DNA of 64,000 bases from Perkinsus olseni (taxonomy: Eukaryota > Perkinsozoa > Perkinsida): positions 1-64,000 of the forward strand of contig JABANN010000093.1 of NCBI GenBank assembly GCA_013115125.1, written 5' to 3'. Numbering within the stretch: the first letter of the stretch is position 1; the number at the start of each line of letters is the position of its first letter. Of this stretch, positions 52,798 to 63,447 are shown one piece after another. A model generated the notes under the pieces. The model was not told where the DNA came from, made no database searches, and saw only the letters and a program-made list of their open reading frames with translations. Made by a program: the position numbers and the translations under genes.

Positions 52798-55700
52798 TTA
52801 TTTAAGGCGTCTCGAACTCGCCCGAGGATTATCAGGCGTTCCGAGACCAACCTGAAACATCAGGACTCTCGAAGGTCGTAGAGTAGCCTCAACGAGAAAC
52901 TGACCAGAGATTCCGAGCTCATTCGAGATTCGCATCCTACAGGCAAGAAATACCCACCGCTGCCGATGTCTCTCATTGATCTTCATTTCCTCAGCCTCTC
53001 TTTTACGTCTTGCTAATTCAGCAGCGGCCATTCCCATTGGCGTTTTAGGTGTACGAGGCGGGACAGGGCCTTTGCGAGGCGTTCGCCGAGGAGTGAAGGA
53101 ATTGCTTCCTCCTGGCGACGGGGTGTTTTGCCCCGCTGGGGATCGACGCGTCCCCATCAACAGCTGTGCCTCCAAGGCCTGCCTGAACAGTGTCGGCAAT
53201 CAGTGGCTGCGCCTGGGAAGTACCGCCCCACCTCTCATTCCTTAGCCGCTTGTTCTCTTCGTATAAGTTATTAATTTCATGCCTCAAGTGTTGAACATAA
53301 CTGACCCTCCTGCTTTGCGAAAGACGGTTGCCTCCCGAGTTCGCATTGGAAGCAGTCCCAGAGGTGATAGCTTCCATGTCGAACCGTTCCATTATCTTGT
53401 GGCATCGAGCAACCTGACGAGAGAGTCCAACGATGATTTGCAAAACTCGTTATTACTTCCTTAGCGGCGGTCTCCAAGTCGGCCCGAGTTGATGCCAGAT
53501 CCCCGAGAGCCTCTCGCAGCGTCTTGTTCGCCCCTTCAATTTCCCCTTCCAGGCACTGTCGCTGTTCCGCTGACAGACCAGTTGCCCGCAGCACCTGATA
53601 CTGCCCCCTTGTATTCTACTCATAAAGAGCCTCAGCATCACCTCAACTTCTGCTTCGCGCTCGGCCATTCTTTCCCTTGTGATTCTCAATTCCTCGCCCA
53701 TGCTTTCCCTCTCCTTATCGAGCTCCTCGATGCCATTCCGGAGTTGATATGTCTCCTAAACTCACACCAGCTGTTGGCAACAACGAGGGATCCCCACCTC
53801 CTGAGTTTCTCTTATGAGAGCCTCTAGCTCCTCCTTTTCATGCTGCATATACTCCAAAGTAGCCGCAAGGTGAGCAGCAGCTTCCTCCTTCGTTCTCGCG
53901 ACCTCAGCTCTGGACGAGAGAATTTCAGCGGCCCTCAGCGCAGCCTCCCGAGCCTTCTCCTCCTCTGCAGCGACCATTGCCGCTCGCGAGAGGCCGACCA
54001 CACAGGCCTGATGAAAGGAATGCATAAAAATGACGGAGAGAACCAACAGCTGACCCTGGCCACGATCACTGACGCCTCTTTCTGCGTGTATAAGGTCTCG
54101 TAGAAGGAGACTTTAAACTGGAGATCGAGCATGCTGGCTTCAGTGTTGACCAGAGAGTCTCCGGCGCGGACCAAATCATCCGATAACTCCGCGGCTCGCC
54201 CCTTCCACTCTCTCAGAGACGCTCGCACGGAGTCAAGCTCCAATTCCCTCGCCGATACTTGAGACTGAAGATGCTCATTCCTGAAGGTATCCAAGGTCGA
54301 AGCTTGACGATCTCAAAACGCTCACTGTGCCTTCCACTTGGTACACTGTTCGACCATAGCAGCGAAGCTATTATCTTGCATGCCAAGCCTAGTCTCTAAC
54401 ACGCGTATCCTCTCCCTGGCCTCCTGCATGCCAACTCTTGCTGATGCCGCCGACTGAGCTGCTGTGGCTTCATTCTCCAGCAAAGTTGAGCGGAGCGACG
54501 CAATCTGGCGATCTCCGTCATCAATCCACACGCGGAACGGCGATCAAAATAACCTCGGCAAGTAGGCTGAGCTTCTCCCTCTGGCGATCCTCGGCCAACT
54601 CCCTCAGCATCCCCTCCGCCACTGCTGCCCTTCCAGACGAAATCATGCTCTACTCAACAGCAGCCGTCCCTCGTTCACCCAGGGCCACAGGAGACTACCT
54701 CTCGGGCCTTGGTGTTGACCTCTGCCTTCAGCTCCTCCATCCTCTCCCTCTCCTCGGCCAGCTGCATCTGGACGTCCGCCAACCTCACACAGGCCGAGTC
54801 CCTCTCCTCCTGGGCACACCGCTGCTGCGCTATCGACTCCACGAGCTGAGCCGTGATGTTGAAAACCTCGAGGGAGGGGCAAGAGGGAGTCAGCCACCGG
54901 AGGCCACCAACGCTAACCTGGTCTTTGAGCTCTCCCATAGCACCAGAATGTTGTAGAGTGACGGCTGCATCGAGTAGTAGTGCAGACACTCTCCTCAACC
55001 TCCTCCTCCTCTTCACGCTGCTGTTGGCCAGCCCTCCTGGCGTGCTGTACAGTGATACTACGCCCGGGGACTCCTGAAGGCCTATAGTCTTCGACACCGT
55101 CGAACAGAAGGCTTACGATGACAGAGCGGGGGAGGGGTGACGGTTGAGTGACGGTAGCCTCTTCGGTGATAAGGGCCTCGCCCCCTTCCTGGTCCTCAAT
55201 GAGCAGTTCTATCGGAGGTACAGCTTCATCCCCTTCCTCCTCCAACTCCCGCGCCAGACTCTCTGCCTTTGCCTCGGACGCCCTCAGAGCTTCTCGGACC
55301 TCTACCAACTCCAACTTCAGTGCCGATACCTCGCCCAACCTGTTAACAGTGGTAGTGAAGAGACAACCTGAGACGGCTACTACCTCCTAGCCTCCGCCAC
55401 CTTCAACTTCTCATAGCGCTCCTCCGCGGCGAGCTTGGACCTCTCCTCAACCTCCATTCGTCGTCTTACTGCTGCCAACTCTGAAGTTACCTTGGAAGAA
55501 GAAGCAACATTCTGCCCAGCCATGTGCCTTGTGAAGCTCTCGATCAAAGCATCGTGGTTTCGGCCTATGAGGTCGCCAGTAATGACACTGAGACTATCTG
55601 CCACCGAGAAAGCTTCACAGTTCCAGGCTCCCTCGGTGTCAGAAATTTCACCGACCTCAAAAACCAGTTCCGGTGACGTAGTTGTGAGACGAAAGATACG

Positions 55701-55949
55701 ACGAGCAATACATCGGAGGCCGACACTGGGCTTAGCTCAGTAGGAAAGAACAATACACTGGAATGCTCGAACCCGCTACCGGACAGTTCTTCAAGTCTTT
55801 GGTGAAATTAAAGGACATGCATCTCTTCGACTCAATAATGTTGGAAGATCCAGGAGGCAGCGCATGGGAATGAATTCGTGGTTGACTGCAGCTCCGACTG
55901 AGGTGATCCCAAGGTGCTGCTCGACGGGCAGGTAAAGACTATCACTCAT
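52798..55949 (-). CDS. Coiled-coil protein 1, multi-exon
   Basis: A long chain of short minus-strand exons is rich in heptad-like sequence: RMEVEERSKLAAEERYEKLK, VEVREALRASEAKAESLARE, QMQLAEERERMEELKAEV, VRASLREWKGRAAELSDDLV, EKAREAALRAAEILSSRAEV, MQHEKEELEALIRETQE, GEIEGANKTLREALGDLAST and YEENKRLRNER. It ends in a basic, proline-rich tail (SNSFTPRRTPRKGPVPPRTP) and a last exon near 52800. The probable start is ATG 55949 (MSDSLYLPVEQHLGITSV). The first exons lead through a tRNA-like intron (55726-55779) to RPPMYCSSYLSSHNYV and ITGDLIGRNHDALIESFTRH. It is a structural coiled-coil protein, possibly cytoskeletal or centrosomal, with no domain to decide. It could be one gene with the coiled-coil frames at 56093-57780. 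Confidence 0.6.
55726..55779 (-). other. 54-nt intron with tRNA A-box- and B-box-like sequences
   Basis: A GT-AG intron on the minus strand (GTAGCGGG...AAGCCCAG). Read on the plus strand it holds GGGCTTAGCTCAGTAGG, close to a tRNA acceptor/D-arm with A box, followed 20 bases later by GCTCGAACCC, a B-box-like stretch, in the order found in a tRNA. So it looks like a shrunken tRNA in antisense to the gene. Confidence 0.5.
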
Positions 55950-56092
55950 TCTGTCCTCTCTCGCTCAAGACGCAGCAAGACTGCCTCAGCAGATACCGAT
56001 GGTACGGAAGACTCTCTTACGGAAGTAGCCCCCCGCTGAGTGGCCTCCCTCAGGAGGATGGCGAAGTTGAGTACAACCAACCCTGTAGGGCT

Positions 56093-57780
56093 CTAATCAT
56101 CTCCGGTCGAAGTCCTGTAGATATCGGACTTAGCTGCCCCTCCCTTCACCTGGCTCATCTCCTCCTTCACCCCCTCCGCCTCCTCCCGAGCAGCCTTTAC
56201 TTCATTCTCGTACTTCTTATGCAGCCCTTGGCTTGCCTCCAGCTCCTGCTCCACTGCCCTTATCCGATCCAGCATCTCCCTCGTTCGCCTAGGGCAGCGC
56301 CATTGCGGAGAATAACAACCACCGCAAGGACCTACCGCGCTTCGACCGACTTCAGCTCGTCTATCTCCCTGCCTTTCACCTCCTCCAAAGCAGCCAACTT
56401 TTCCTTCAACTCGCCCACTTGCTTCTGCAGCTGCCAGCAAGAGTACCGCAAGCTGCCACGGTCGGACCTCCTCACCAGCTCCTTCTCTGTCGTCTGCTCC
56501 TTCCCTTCGCGAGTCAGGTTCTCAATAACGATCTCCATGGCCACCATCCTGTCTCGGTGCCTGACTCCGCCCTGCCCTCCATCAACAGCACCAGTCCCTT
56601 ACTTGTCGACATCGGCCTTCCGGCCCTCCCCTTCTGCAACCGCCTCCTCCAGCTTCTCACACTCCGCTGTCAACTCGGCAATTCTCTTCGTGGATGCATG
56701 CCTTAAGTCCGCGAGCTTCAGAGAGACACGAAATTCAGCAACTCGTGAGGGCCCCTTTCTCACAGCCTGGGCCTGCTGCGATCGCTCCTTTGCTGCTCCC
56801 TGCTTCACGGCAGCTAGCTGAGAATAGAACCAGGATCGTGCACTCATTCTTCTGTTCTATTCTGTAGATGCACAGACGAATTAGCGATAGCGAACTCTTC
56901 CGGCATACGAGAAGAGGTACTGTATGATCTCATCATAACGAATCCTGAGTCCGCAGAGTAGCACTTACTTCAAGCATGGCCTTCTCATGGACCCCCTCAG
57001 CGTCCCGAGCCTGCTTTCGACTCTCCTCAAGTTCAGCAGCCACCAGAGAGAGTCGGCGTAGTAATCGATCAATCCTTTTGTCCCTGCAAGGCAGTGGCTA
57101 CCGAGGACCGCCGTCCAAGCTCGAGGGTACTTCTCATCGTCGGACATCCTCTTGCCCTTGTACTCCCTTAGTTGCCCCTTCAACTGCCTCACCATCGATT
57201 CCGCCTTCCCTCTCCTCTCCTGCTCCACTGCAAGCTGCTTCCGAAGGTCCATGCACTCGTTGGCTTGGGCCTGCTGCCGACGACGTTTCTCCACCTTTCG
57301 AATACCGTCATAATCACCTTCAAATTCTCTTTGTCAACTCCTGCGTCGCTCCGCCTCCTACCACCACCCCGTTTTCTACCACTACTATCCCCCAGTAGTG
57401 AGCTCGTCGATGCACAGCCAGAAACAGCAACGCTGCTGTTCACAGACAGGCAGCAGCTGACTTCATCATCATCATCCTCAGCGCGGCCCTGCGACCCTAT
57501 CGACAGCGTCCGACTCCGCAGTGGAAGGTAGGCAGCTGGGGAAGCCAACTGGAGGAAAGGAGGACGTATCAGTGGACTTGCCCAGGCACTCTACCATCGA
57601 CTCCCCCTCAGAAGAGGATACTGATGACCGCCTTCGACTGTTCGATCGACTCAGTCGTTTGTAGCTGCTAGGCGGTGGAGGGAAGGCACTTGGACGAGGT
57701 ATTCTCGTCAACGGCGAGCAGAGCTCTTCTAGTGGGGGAGGGGACCCCTCGGCTGGAGGCAAGGGGTGGGCTGCTGCCAT
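56093..57780 (-). CDS. Coiled-coil protein 2, multi-exon
   Basis: ATG 57780 starts a proline/serine-rich exon (MAAAHPLPPAEGSPPPLEEL, SRSNSRRRSSVSSSEGESM). A 46-nt intron is followed by an acidic, then basic stretch (GRAEDDDDEVSCCL; GRKRGGGRRRSDAGVDKEN) and helices: QQAQANECMDLRKQLAVEQE, RRGKAESMVRQLKGQLREYK, ESRKQARDAEGVHEKA, RVSLKLADLRHASTKRIAEL, TAECEKLEEAVAEGEGRKAD, KLAALEEVKGREIDELKSVE, RIRAVEQELEASQGLHKKYE and EVKAAREEAEGVKEEMSQVK. The stop is at 56093. The DKEN sequence resembles a KEN-box degron. Whether it continues into the coiled-coil gene on its left is unresolved. Likely cytoskeletal; not otherwise recognised. Confidence 0.55.
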
Positions 57781-57964
57781 CAAGACTTCTACCCCGTCAC
57801 CGTTACCGCGCCCCTTAATTCACCACTACAACGACAACAACAAGGCGTGAAATGGCAACTTCGACACGAGCATGCTGGACAGCTTCATGTATAATAATAG
57901 TACACCGGGCTACCATTGGGTAGCAGCAGCGGCAGCGATGCAGGTCGGGTCCTCGGTCAGGTAC

Positions 57965-58270
57965 CTAGAGCGTTGATGATAACAACGGAGGCGACTGAAG
58001 GGCAGCCACTGACCATGGTTTGATAACTTGAAGGAACTGGAAGACCTTCTTGGCGACTTGGGAGTTGTCAGGATTCTTATCAGGATGCCACTTCACAGTG
58101 AGCTGCTTGAACGCTGTCTTCCTCGCAGCGACCTCTTCCCCAGCAAACAGGGACGCCTGCATGTCCCGCACGACCTCCACCTTGATCTCATACGCCACTC
58201 TACTAGACCAGTCATCACCCTCTAGCGGCTCTGTGAGATGCTCTGACACTGACAAGGAGGGGACGCTCAT
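57965..58270 (-). CDS. Short J-domain (DnaJ-like) protein
   Basis: The ATG at 58270 opens a 101-residue frame. A helix (EVVRDMQASLFAGEEVAARK) leads into TAFKQLTVKWHPDKNPDNSQ and AKKVFQFLQVIKPW. This is the second half of a J domain with an intact HPD motif, of the divergent type common in alveolates in which VFQFLQ and a Trp close helix III. J domains stimulate Hsp70 ATPase. Helix I of a canonical J domain is not obvious. No membrane segment or zinc finger is present. It lies only 30 bases from the stop of the upstream gene, so the two could share exons, but I found no join that keeps both frames. Confidence 0.6.
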   Translation of the reverse strand: MSVPSLSVSEHLTEPLEGDDWSSRVAYEIKVEVVRDMQASLFAGEEVAARKTAFKQLTVKWHPDKNPDNSQVAKKVFQFLQVIKPWSVAALQSPPLLSSTL

Positions 58271-58299
58271 TCAATCGCAAAATCGTCGCTGTCTAGTAC

Positions 58300-60077
58300 C
58301 TATATCCTGAGGGGGCGGAAATACCGTGCTCGGGGTTCGAACCAGGGACCTTTTCTGTTGATGGGTAAAAGGCATGCTACCAGGTGGTATGACCGGATAC
58401 CCTCTATGATAGTGCTCTCGTTGGGCCATCAAAAACTCTGCCTGCCTCTGCTTCATGTATTCTTCCCATTGACGATAGTACTCCCTCTGAGCCGCCGCGT
58501 AGGTCGCCCATGGATCCCCTGCCTCCTGCTGCTGCTGCTGCCGATGGTCGGCAGGCAGCCTCTCCTCCTCACTATTATCGTAGTAGTTATCCGCAAACCC
58601 CTCCTCCTTTAACTCATCCCTTTGCTGCCCTACCTGTCCTACTACTACTCTCTCTCTAATAGTGACAGTGGCCCTGTTAGCCTCGCCCCTCCTATACCCA
58701 CCACCCTCTCTCTTACCCGTACCCCAGCTCTTCAGAAGACCCAAGTCGGGCATTCCAGCGGGGACGTCGCTGCTACCATCCCCTACGTGAAGGGGGCCTT
58801 GCTCTACTTCCAGACTGGGAGTACCCTTGCCCAGTGACGTGCCCAGGACGTGCCTAGCTTCCCCAGGGTGCGCAGAAGGATACCCTATACTACTGGCGAC
58901 CTCCTCCTCCACCACAGCGACATCATCGCTCTCATCCCCCGCTCCCTGCTTCTCCCCCTCAAACTCTGAGTCAGGCTCCACGGGTATCGAGGGGGGCAGC
59001 GGCGGTAGACTGGGGTGCCAATAGGGTTGATATCCTATCGATTCTCTCATTCTCTCCGGCGGAGCGACGCAGTTCTCCTCTACGCTGCTTTTCCCATCCT
59101 CCTCTTGCTCCTGCCTACTCTCCTCCTCCAGCGCAGCAATGAGGCCCTCCTGCGCTGATGCTGCTCTGTCCATCGCTTGCTTCGTACCGGCCATCCGCTT
59201 GCTCAGCTCGGCTGATGCCTGACACGGCGGCCGCTACAACTACCAGCAGCAGCAGCAGTGGCACAGGTCTCCCTCTCACCTCGTCCATATCCCGTAACAA
59301 TGCCCTAGCCGCTGCCTTGATGGCCCCTGGAAGCAGACAGAGGTCCGATGGCTCCACCCAGACTCTCTGTCCCCTCTCCCCCAGTACGACCACCCAACAC
59401 CTCCCCTCAGTCGCATCGCTCTGCTCAACTTCACACAACGCAAAGTCCTTCCCTCCCAAGGAGAGGATGCCGCATAGATCACCCACAGGAGGCGGGGCGA
59501 CGCACCTGGAGAGCTCCATAGCGGAACAGCCAGCCAACAGCTCCGTCCATCTGCCCTCGAGACCCTCCACTACTACCCTCGCCCCACGCTTGGCCTCTCG
59601 TGCCTTCACTACCCCCATTGCACAGTCCATCAGCTGGCGCTGTAGTAGCGTATCAGCCCGGGCACTCGAACTCGCCTCCAACACTGTCGAGTCCCCGATA
59701 GGGAGCGGCGCGTCTCTGCGATCTCTAGCCTCCTGTGGCCCATCCTCGGGCGCGTCACCACTGGCCGGCCGGGCCCGAACCTCAGTCGAGTGACGAGTAC
59801 CGTTGGAAGGCCTCCCTCTTCTCCGGTAACTCTTCGTCCGCCCCTCCTCCTCCTCTTCACTACCACCATCCACTGTCCCAATACTATTACCTTGCGGCAG
59901 CAGCAGCAGCCTAGCCATCCTGAACTTCACTCTCTCCACAAAGCCCCTCACCCCAGCCCCTGTGATGTAGTACTTGGGAGCCCTATTCCTATACCACCGC
60001 ACGCACCTATAGGAGCAGATCCCCACCACCATTAACGCCCCTATGGACGCGATGACCACTAGCAACGCATACGACAT
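58300..60077 (-). CDS. Single-pass membrane protein, unassigned
   Basis: ATG 60077 gives MSYALLVVIASIGALMVVGI, an N-terminal membrane helix, followed by a basic stretch (RCVRWYRNRAPKYY). Then come a polar region, a folded-looking part (DCAMGVVKAREAKRG, LCGILSLGGKDFALCEVEQS, CWVVVLGERGQRVWVEPSDL) and a helix (IKAAARALLRDMDE). A 61-nt intron joins ASAELSKRMAGTKQAMDRAA. An acidic, low-complexity region and a Gln/Tyr-rich end (DHRQQQQQEAGDPWATYAAA) follow. The last exon may be only a few bases after the tRNA-like intron at 58307-58349, giving HQQKRI and stop at 58300; alternatively an earlier 46-nt intron leads to RARYFRPLRI and the same stop. Function unknown. Confidence 0.5.
58307..58349 (-). 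other. 43-nt probable intron resembling a tRNA 3' half
   Basis: Minus strand: GTCC, then CTGG-TTCGAAC-CCCGA (T-arm), GCACGGT-A (acceptor, discriminator), TTTCCGCCCCCTCAG. GT-AG ends would keep the frame to a stop two codons later. An alternative splice could leave this sequence in the coding region. Confidence 0.5.
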
Positions 60078-60450
60078 CCTCCCATATTGCAAAGGGGCCG
60101 ACACACAGCTACGAAAGGGAGTGACTCGTCGAGAGCAACTCAACACTGACAGCAGGTAAGGCAGACAACAAGGTGGGTAAAGGGTGGTGATGATAATGAC
60201 CAAGTCATGACGATTATGAATTACTACCATACTACAAAACCTCATACAGCAGCCGTGGAAGGGCGTCCTGCAGCACAAAGATCGAGGGCACGCAGCCACA
60301 GCTGACCACCTACTCCCGGGCTGCCGACGTCCACTGCTGGTCGAAGCCTTCTGAGTGCTCGGTCGCTGAGGTTTGACCTCTCCGCGCAATATCCTCACCA
60401 TCGACGGTATTCTGAGAGGAGGTAGTCACGGCAGCCCGACCGAGACCCGT

Positions 60451-61540
60451 CTACCTCCCCGAGAGTATTTTCCCCCGATGGAGGTTCTCCGTATTGATGT
60501 AATCCCTGACCCTATTGGGCACGGCATTCCCTTGCACCCTGCTGCTGTTATCCTCAGCATAGCTGCCATGCTCCAACAACACTCTACAGCTCTCCCGAGC
60601 GTCCATTGCAATCGCCGAGTCAGCCCCCGATCCGGGCGGATAGTCCTCACTGAGGAGACCAACCTCAACACGCCACCAACAGCAGAGCCCTCACCTGTAT
60701 CTTGTCCGAGCGTCGAAGTGGAAGCCCATGGTACTGGTAGTGGGCTTCGGTATCGGGGGCTTGCACCTCTCCCCGACGCACTCAATACCTCCTGAGTTCC
60801 TCTGCCAGTCAGGATAGAACTCGTGAGAGGCCGGCTGCTTGTACCTGCACGAATCACCCTACAATGCTGTGCAATAGTGCAGCGAGGTTACAGGAGGTAA
60901 AGTTCCCCATCAACATGGGTCTGGACGGCAGGCCTCAGCATGGCCTCCTTCCGAGCTCCAGGGTACACCACGTAGTCGTCCGAATATCGACTCCGGCCCT
61001 TCTGCTGAGGACTAGGGCCATTGGCCGGACCTACACAGCTCGATAGGTGATAGTAGGTAAAGGGGGACTCCGCCCTTACTCGAGGCAGGCCGGAAGGTCT
61101 TTGCCAACTCCCTGTTGATGACCGCACCTTGCAGGGGCAGTGGTTGGTACTGTTCCATATACGCGGACATCTCCCGCGGCCAGAACGGCGCCCTGTTGGG
61201 CTTGAACTCCCCTGAGCGATGGTCAGAGCCACAGGATCAGACCCAACAGCACTTACCTCGCCGGGCCATGTCCTCATCGATCTTGTGAATGCAGGACATA
61301 CTCTGGCTGCTGCTGCTCGCGCCACTGGAAGACTTACCCACCACCACGGACTTGTCCACGAAAGTCTCCTTAGTAGTGGTACTGTAGAAAAGCTTACGTA
61401 CATCTTCAGGGGAGAAGGAACTTTGTATCTGCACGATAATACCTCAGCCGGGAATCGAACCCGGGACCTATCAGTGTCACCTGTGGTGTAAAGCCCTGGG
61501 ATGCCATCAGCTTCTTCTTAGCATCGTGTACAGCCGGCAT
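60451..61540 (-). CDS. SAXO/microtubule-inner-protein-like ciliary protein
   Basis: ATG 61540 starts MPAVHDAKKKLMASQGFTPQ. A 52-nt intron (61429-61480) joins SSFSPEDVRKLFYSTTTKET. Then come EFKPNRAPFWPREMSAYMEQ, YQPLPLQGAVINRELAKTFR, RSRYSDDYVVYPGARKE, YKQPASHEFYPDWQRN, GFHFDARTRYR and, across an intron, EDYPPGSGADSAIAMDARES, ending ENLHRGKILSGR at 60451. The repeated pattern [ST]xYxxDYxxxP (RYSDDYVVYP, RYREDYPP) and scattered short aromatic-proline motifs are typical of SAXO/FAM154 and other microtubule inner proteins of cilia and flagella. That suits an organism with flagellated spores. Assignment rests on motif style, not a full domain. The frame in the middle changes at short introns that are only partly placed. 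Confidence 0.5.
61429..61480 (-). other. 52-nt intron resembling a tRNA 3' half
   Basis: Minus strand: GTGACACTGATAGGTC, then CCGGG-TTCGATT-CCCGG (a perfect 5-bp T-stem with a 7-nt T-loop), CTGAGGT-A, TTATCGTGCAG. GT-AG ends join ...GFTPQ to IQSSFSPEDV in phase 0. No 5' tRNA half with ACCTCAG is present upstream, so it is not a complete tRNA gene. Confidence 0.7.
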
Positions 61541-61825
61541 GACTATCAAAGGCCCAATGAACTAATCAACCCCTCAACTCCGATTCACAACACAACGTCC
61601 CTCCAGATAACATTCAAGGCCATTCTGAGAGGCGACCACCTGTCGCCGGGCGGGCATGTTGGCATGAATTCCTCCATAGAGGGCGGAGAGCTGCACAAAG
61701 AGACTTCCTGCCGATTCGGCAATGGCTTCGTTATGGAAGAAGAACAAGAGAAGGGAAAATGCCAAGGTCGGCCCGCTGCCATGAATTTGACAGGCATGAA
61801 CAGCCGAGTATATGGTACAGTGGGG

Positions 61826-63447
61826 TCAGGTAGACGGCGGGTGGGGTACCAGGCACGACACTATAACCGTGATGTCATCAATGACAACACCTCCACCTTG
61901 ATCGAGCCACCTCCGACAGGCCCTCTTCGCCAGGACATCAGCAGCCGTCTGGGCCTGCCTACTACTAGTGAGGATAGTACTCACTATACCAACAGCCTCC
62001 TGTGTCGAGATGAACTCCCATACACCATCACTACAGACAAGAAGGAAGGGATCCCCGGGCCGCCACTCTGAACTAGTGGACATTGAGGAAGACGAGGAAC
62101 TATCTCTCTCAGGATCTCTCAATACAGCCTTCCTCCTAGTGTCCGGTATTGGGACGACCCCCGCCCTGTAGTAGGCTATTAGATCCCCCATCGCTCGGGA
62201 CATGTTTAAACCAGGGTAGCTTTGACCCTTCACGTACACTCTATAGCTACAATGGCCGTCGAAGCCGACCTGAAGGGGGGCAGCAGCCACAGCACCCCCA
62301 CCACCATGGATGGACCCCCGGCACTACCCTTCCGCCAGATTTCTCGATCCTCGCCTTCTCCTCTGGCCTGTCCGGGCGGTGGTCGGTGGTCATCTCCACG
62401 CCCTTTGGGGTAGAAGGCAAGGCTAGGACTGCCCTCGAGTCCCCAACCCATGCTGCTGTGACGGTGTCCGTCTTGTGACTATGCAGGAGACGGCATCTCC
62501 GAGGGATGGACGATGAGGGCGATTAGGGCTCACCAGTGGATGCATAAGGTGGCTGTACTCCCACTGCAGGCCGCGTCTACTTCACCGGACTTTGTTGCGG
62601 CCTAACACTTTCATACCACACCAATCGCAACTCATTATTACCTCTAAGCGCTGCTGTACCGCAGGAAACCATGCCCTCAATGCCCTGTCAAGCCCTCGTT
62701 CCTCACTAATGGCATCCTTAGGTTCGTTAAGAATCAACTAAGCAAGAGAAGTCCAGTGCAGCACAGTGGTTCTATCCCTCACTTTCACCAAGCTCTCCTT
62801 GACGAAATTGGAGACATCATGCCCGTGCAGACCATGACCGTCAAAAACCCCGTAGACTGTGAAGCTATCATCAACATTCATAATCAGAAAGGAATCCTGA
62901 GGTTGATTATGGTCAATCTCGAGTAGCTCCCGCCGATCGCCATTACCTGATTCGGGCTGTCGGGCTTCAACCCCTTCTTGCAGGCATAACCGATCCCACT
63001 GTCCCTCAGCGTCCTCTCCGGTACCCCACCCAGCAGTAGAATATCCTTATCCTTATAAGTCTCCCTATGATGGAGATCAGAATCAGTAGTAGAGGCAATA
63101 GACCATCGCCGCCCCCGTGCAGCATCATCTAGTGAGTGGGAGCCCTTTGACATTCCCGTGGCCACGATGTCGTCAACTCCCACTGCCTCCACCCCTCGTG
63201 AGCAGGAAGAAGACGACCGCGAAGAAAGGATAGATCGTATTTTGGAGGGCCTACAGAGGGGGTAGTGCTTATCAAGGCTCATCCCTAGAACCCTTTACTT
63301 TTTGTCCTCCCCTACTGCCCCCGGTTCCGTTATGGAAAGCCTCCTCCGTCGAGCCGCGTCCGAGGAGGTCAGACTAGGCCTGCGTATTTTCCGCAGGATG
63401 GAGGTACTCGAGGACGATGAGGAAGCCGTGGAAGGTCCGCAACCCAT
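61826..63447 (-). CDS. PP2C-type protein phosphatase, N-terminally acylated
   Basis: PPM/PP2C enzymes are metal-dependent Ser/Thr phosphatases. ATG 63447 gives MGCGPSTASSSSSS, a likely N-myristoylation site (Gly2) with Cys3 for palmitoylation, then a basic stretch. Introns of 46-50 nt join KPSKIRSILSSRSSSS, a polar region, SGIGYACKKGLKPDSPNQ, DSFLIMNVDDSFTVYGVFDG with HGLHGHDVSNFVKE (the catalytic VFDGHG), later YPGLNMSRAMGD, DPFLLVCSDGVWEFIS and VIDDITVIVSCLV, ending at 61826. Metal-binding aspartates of motifs 2 (DGHG), 8 (SDGVW) and 11 (DDIT) are present. Apicomplexan and dinoflagellate PP2Cs of this layout act at the plasma membrane. Exons between about 62750 and 62290 are incompletely placed. 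Confidence 0.85.

Noticed and set aside
58307-61480. tRNA T-arm sequences as complete tRNA genes
   Set aside because: No matching 5' acceptor strand, D-arm or anticodon arm is found at the right distance; at 39.5 and 61.4 kb the flanks are exons that join in frame across the element.
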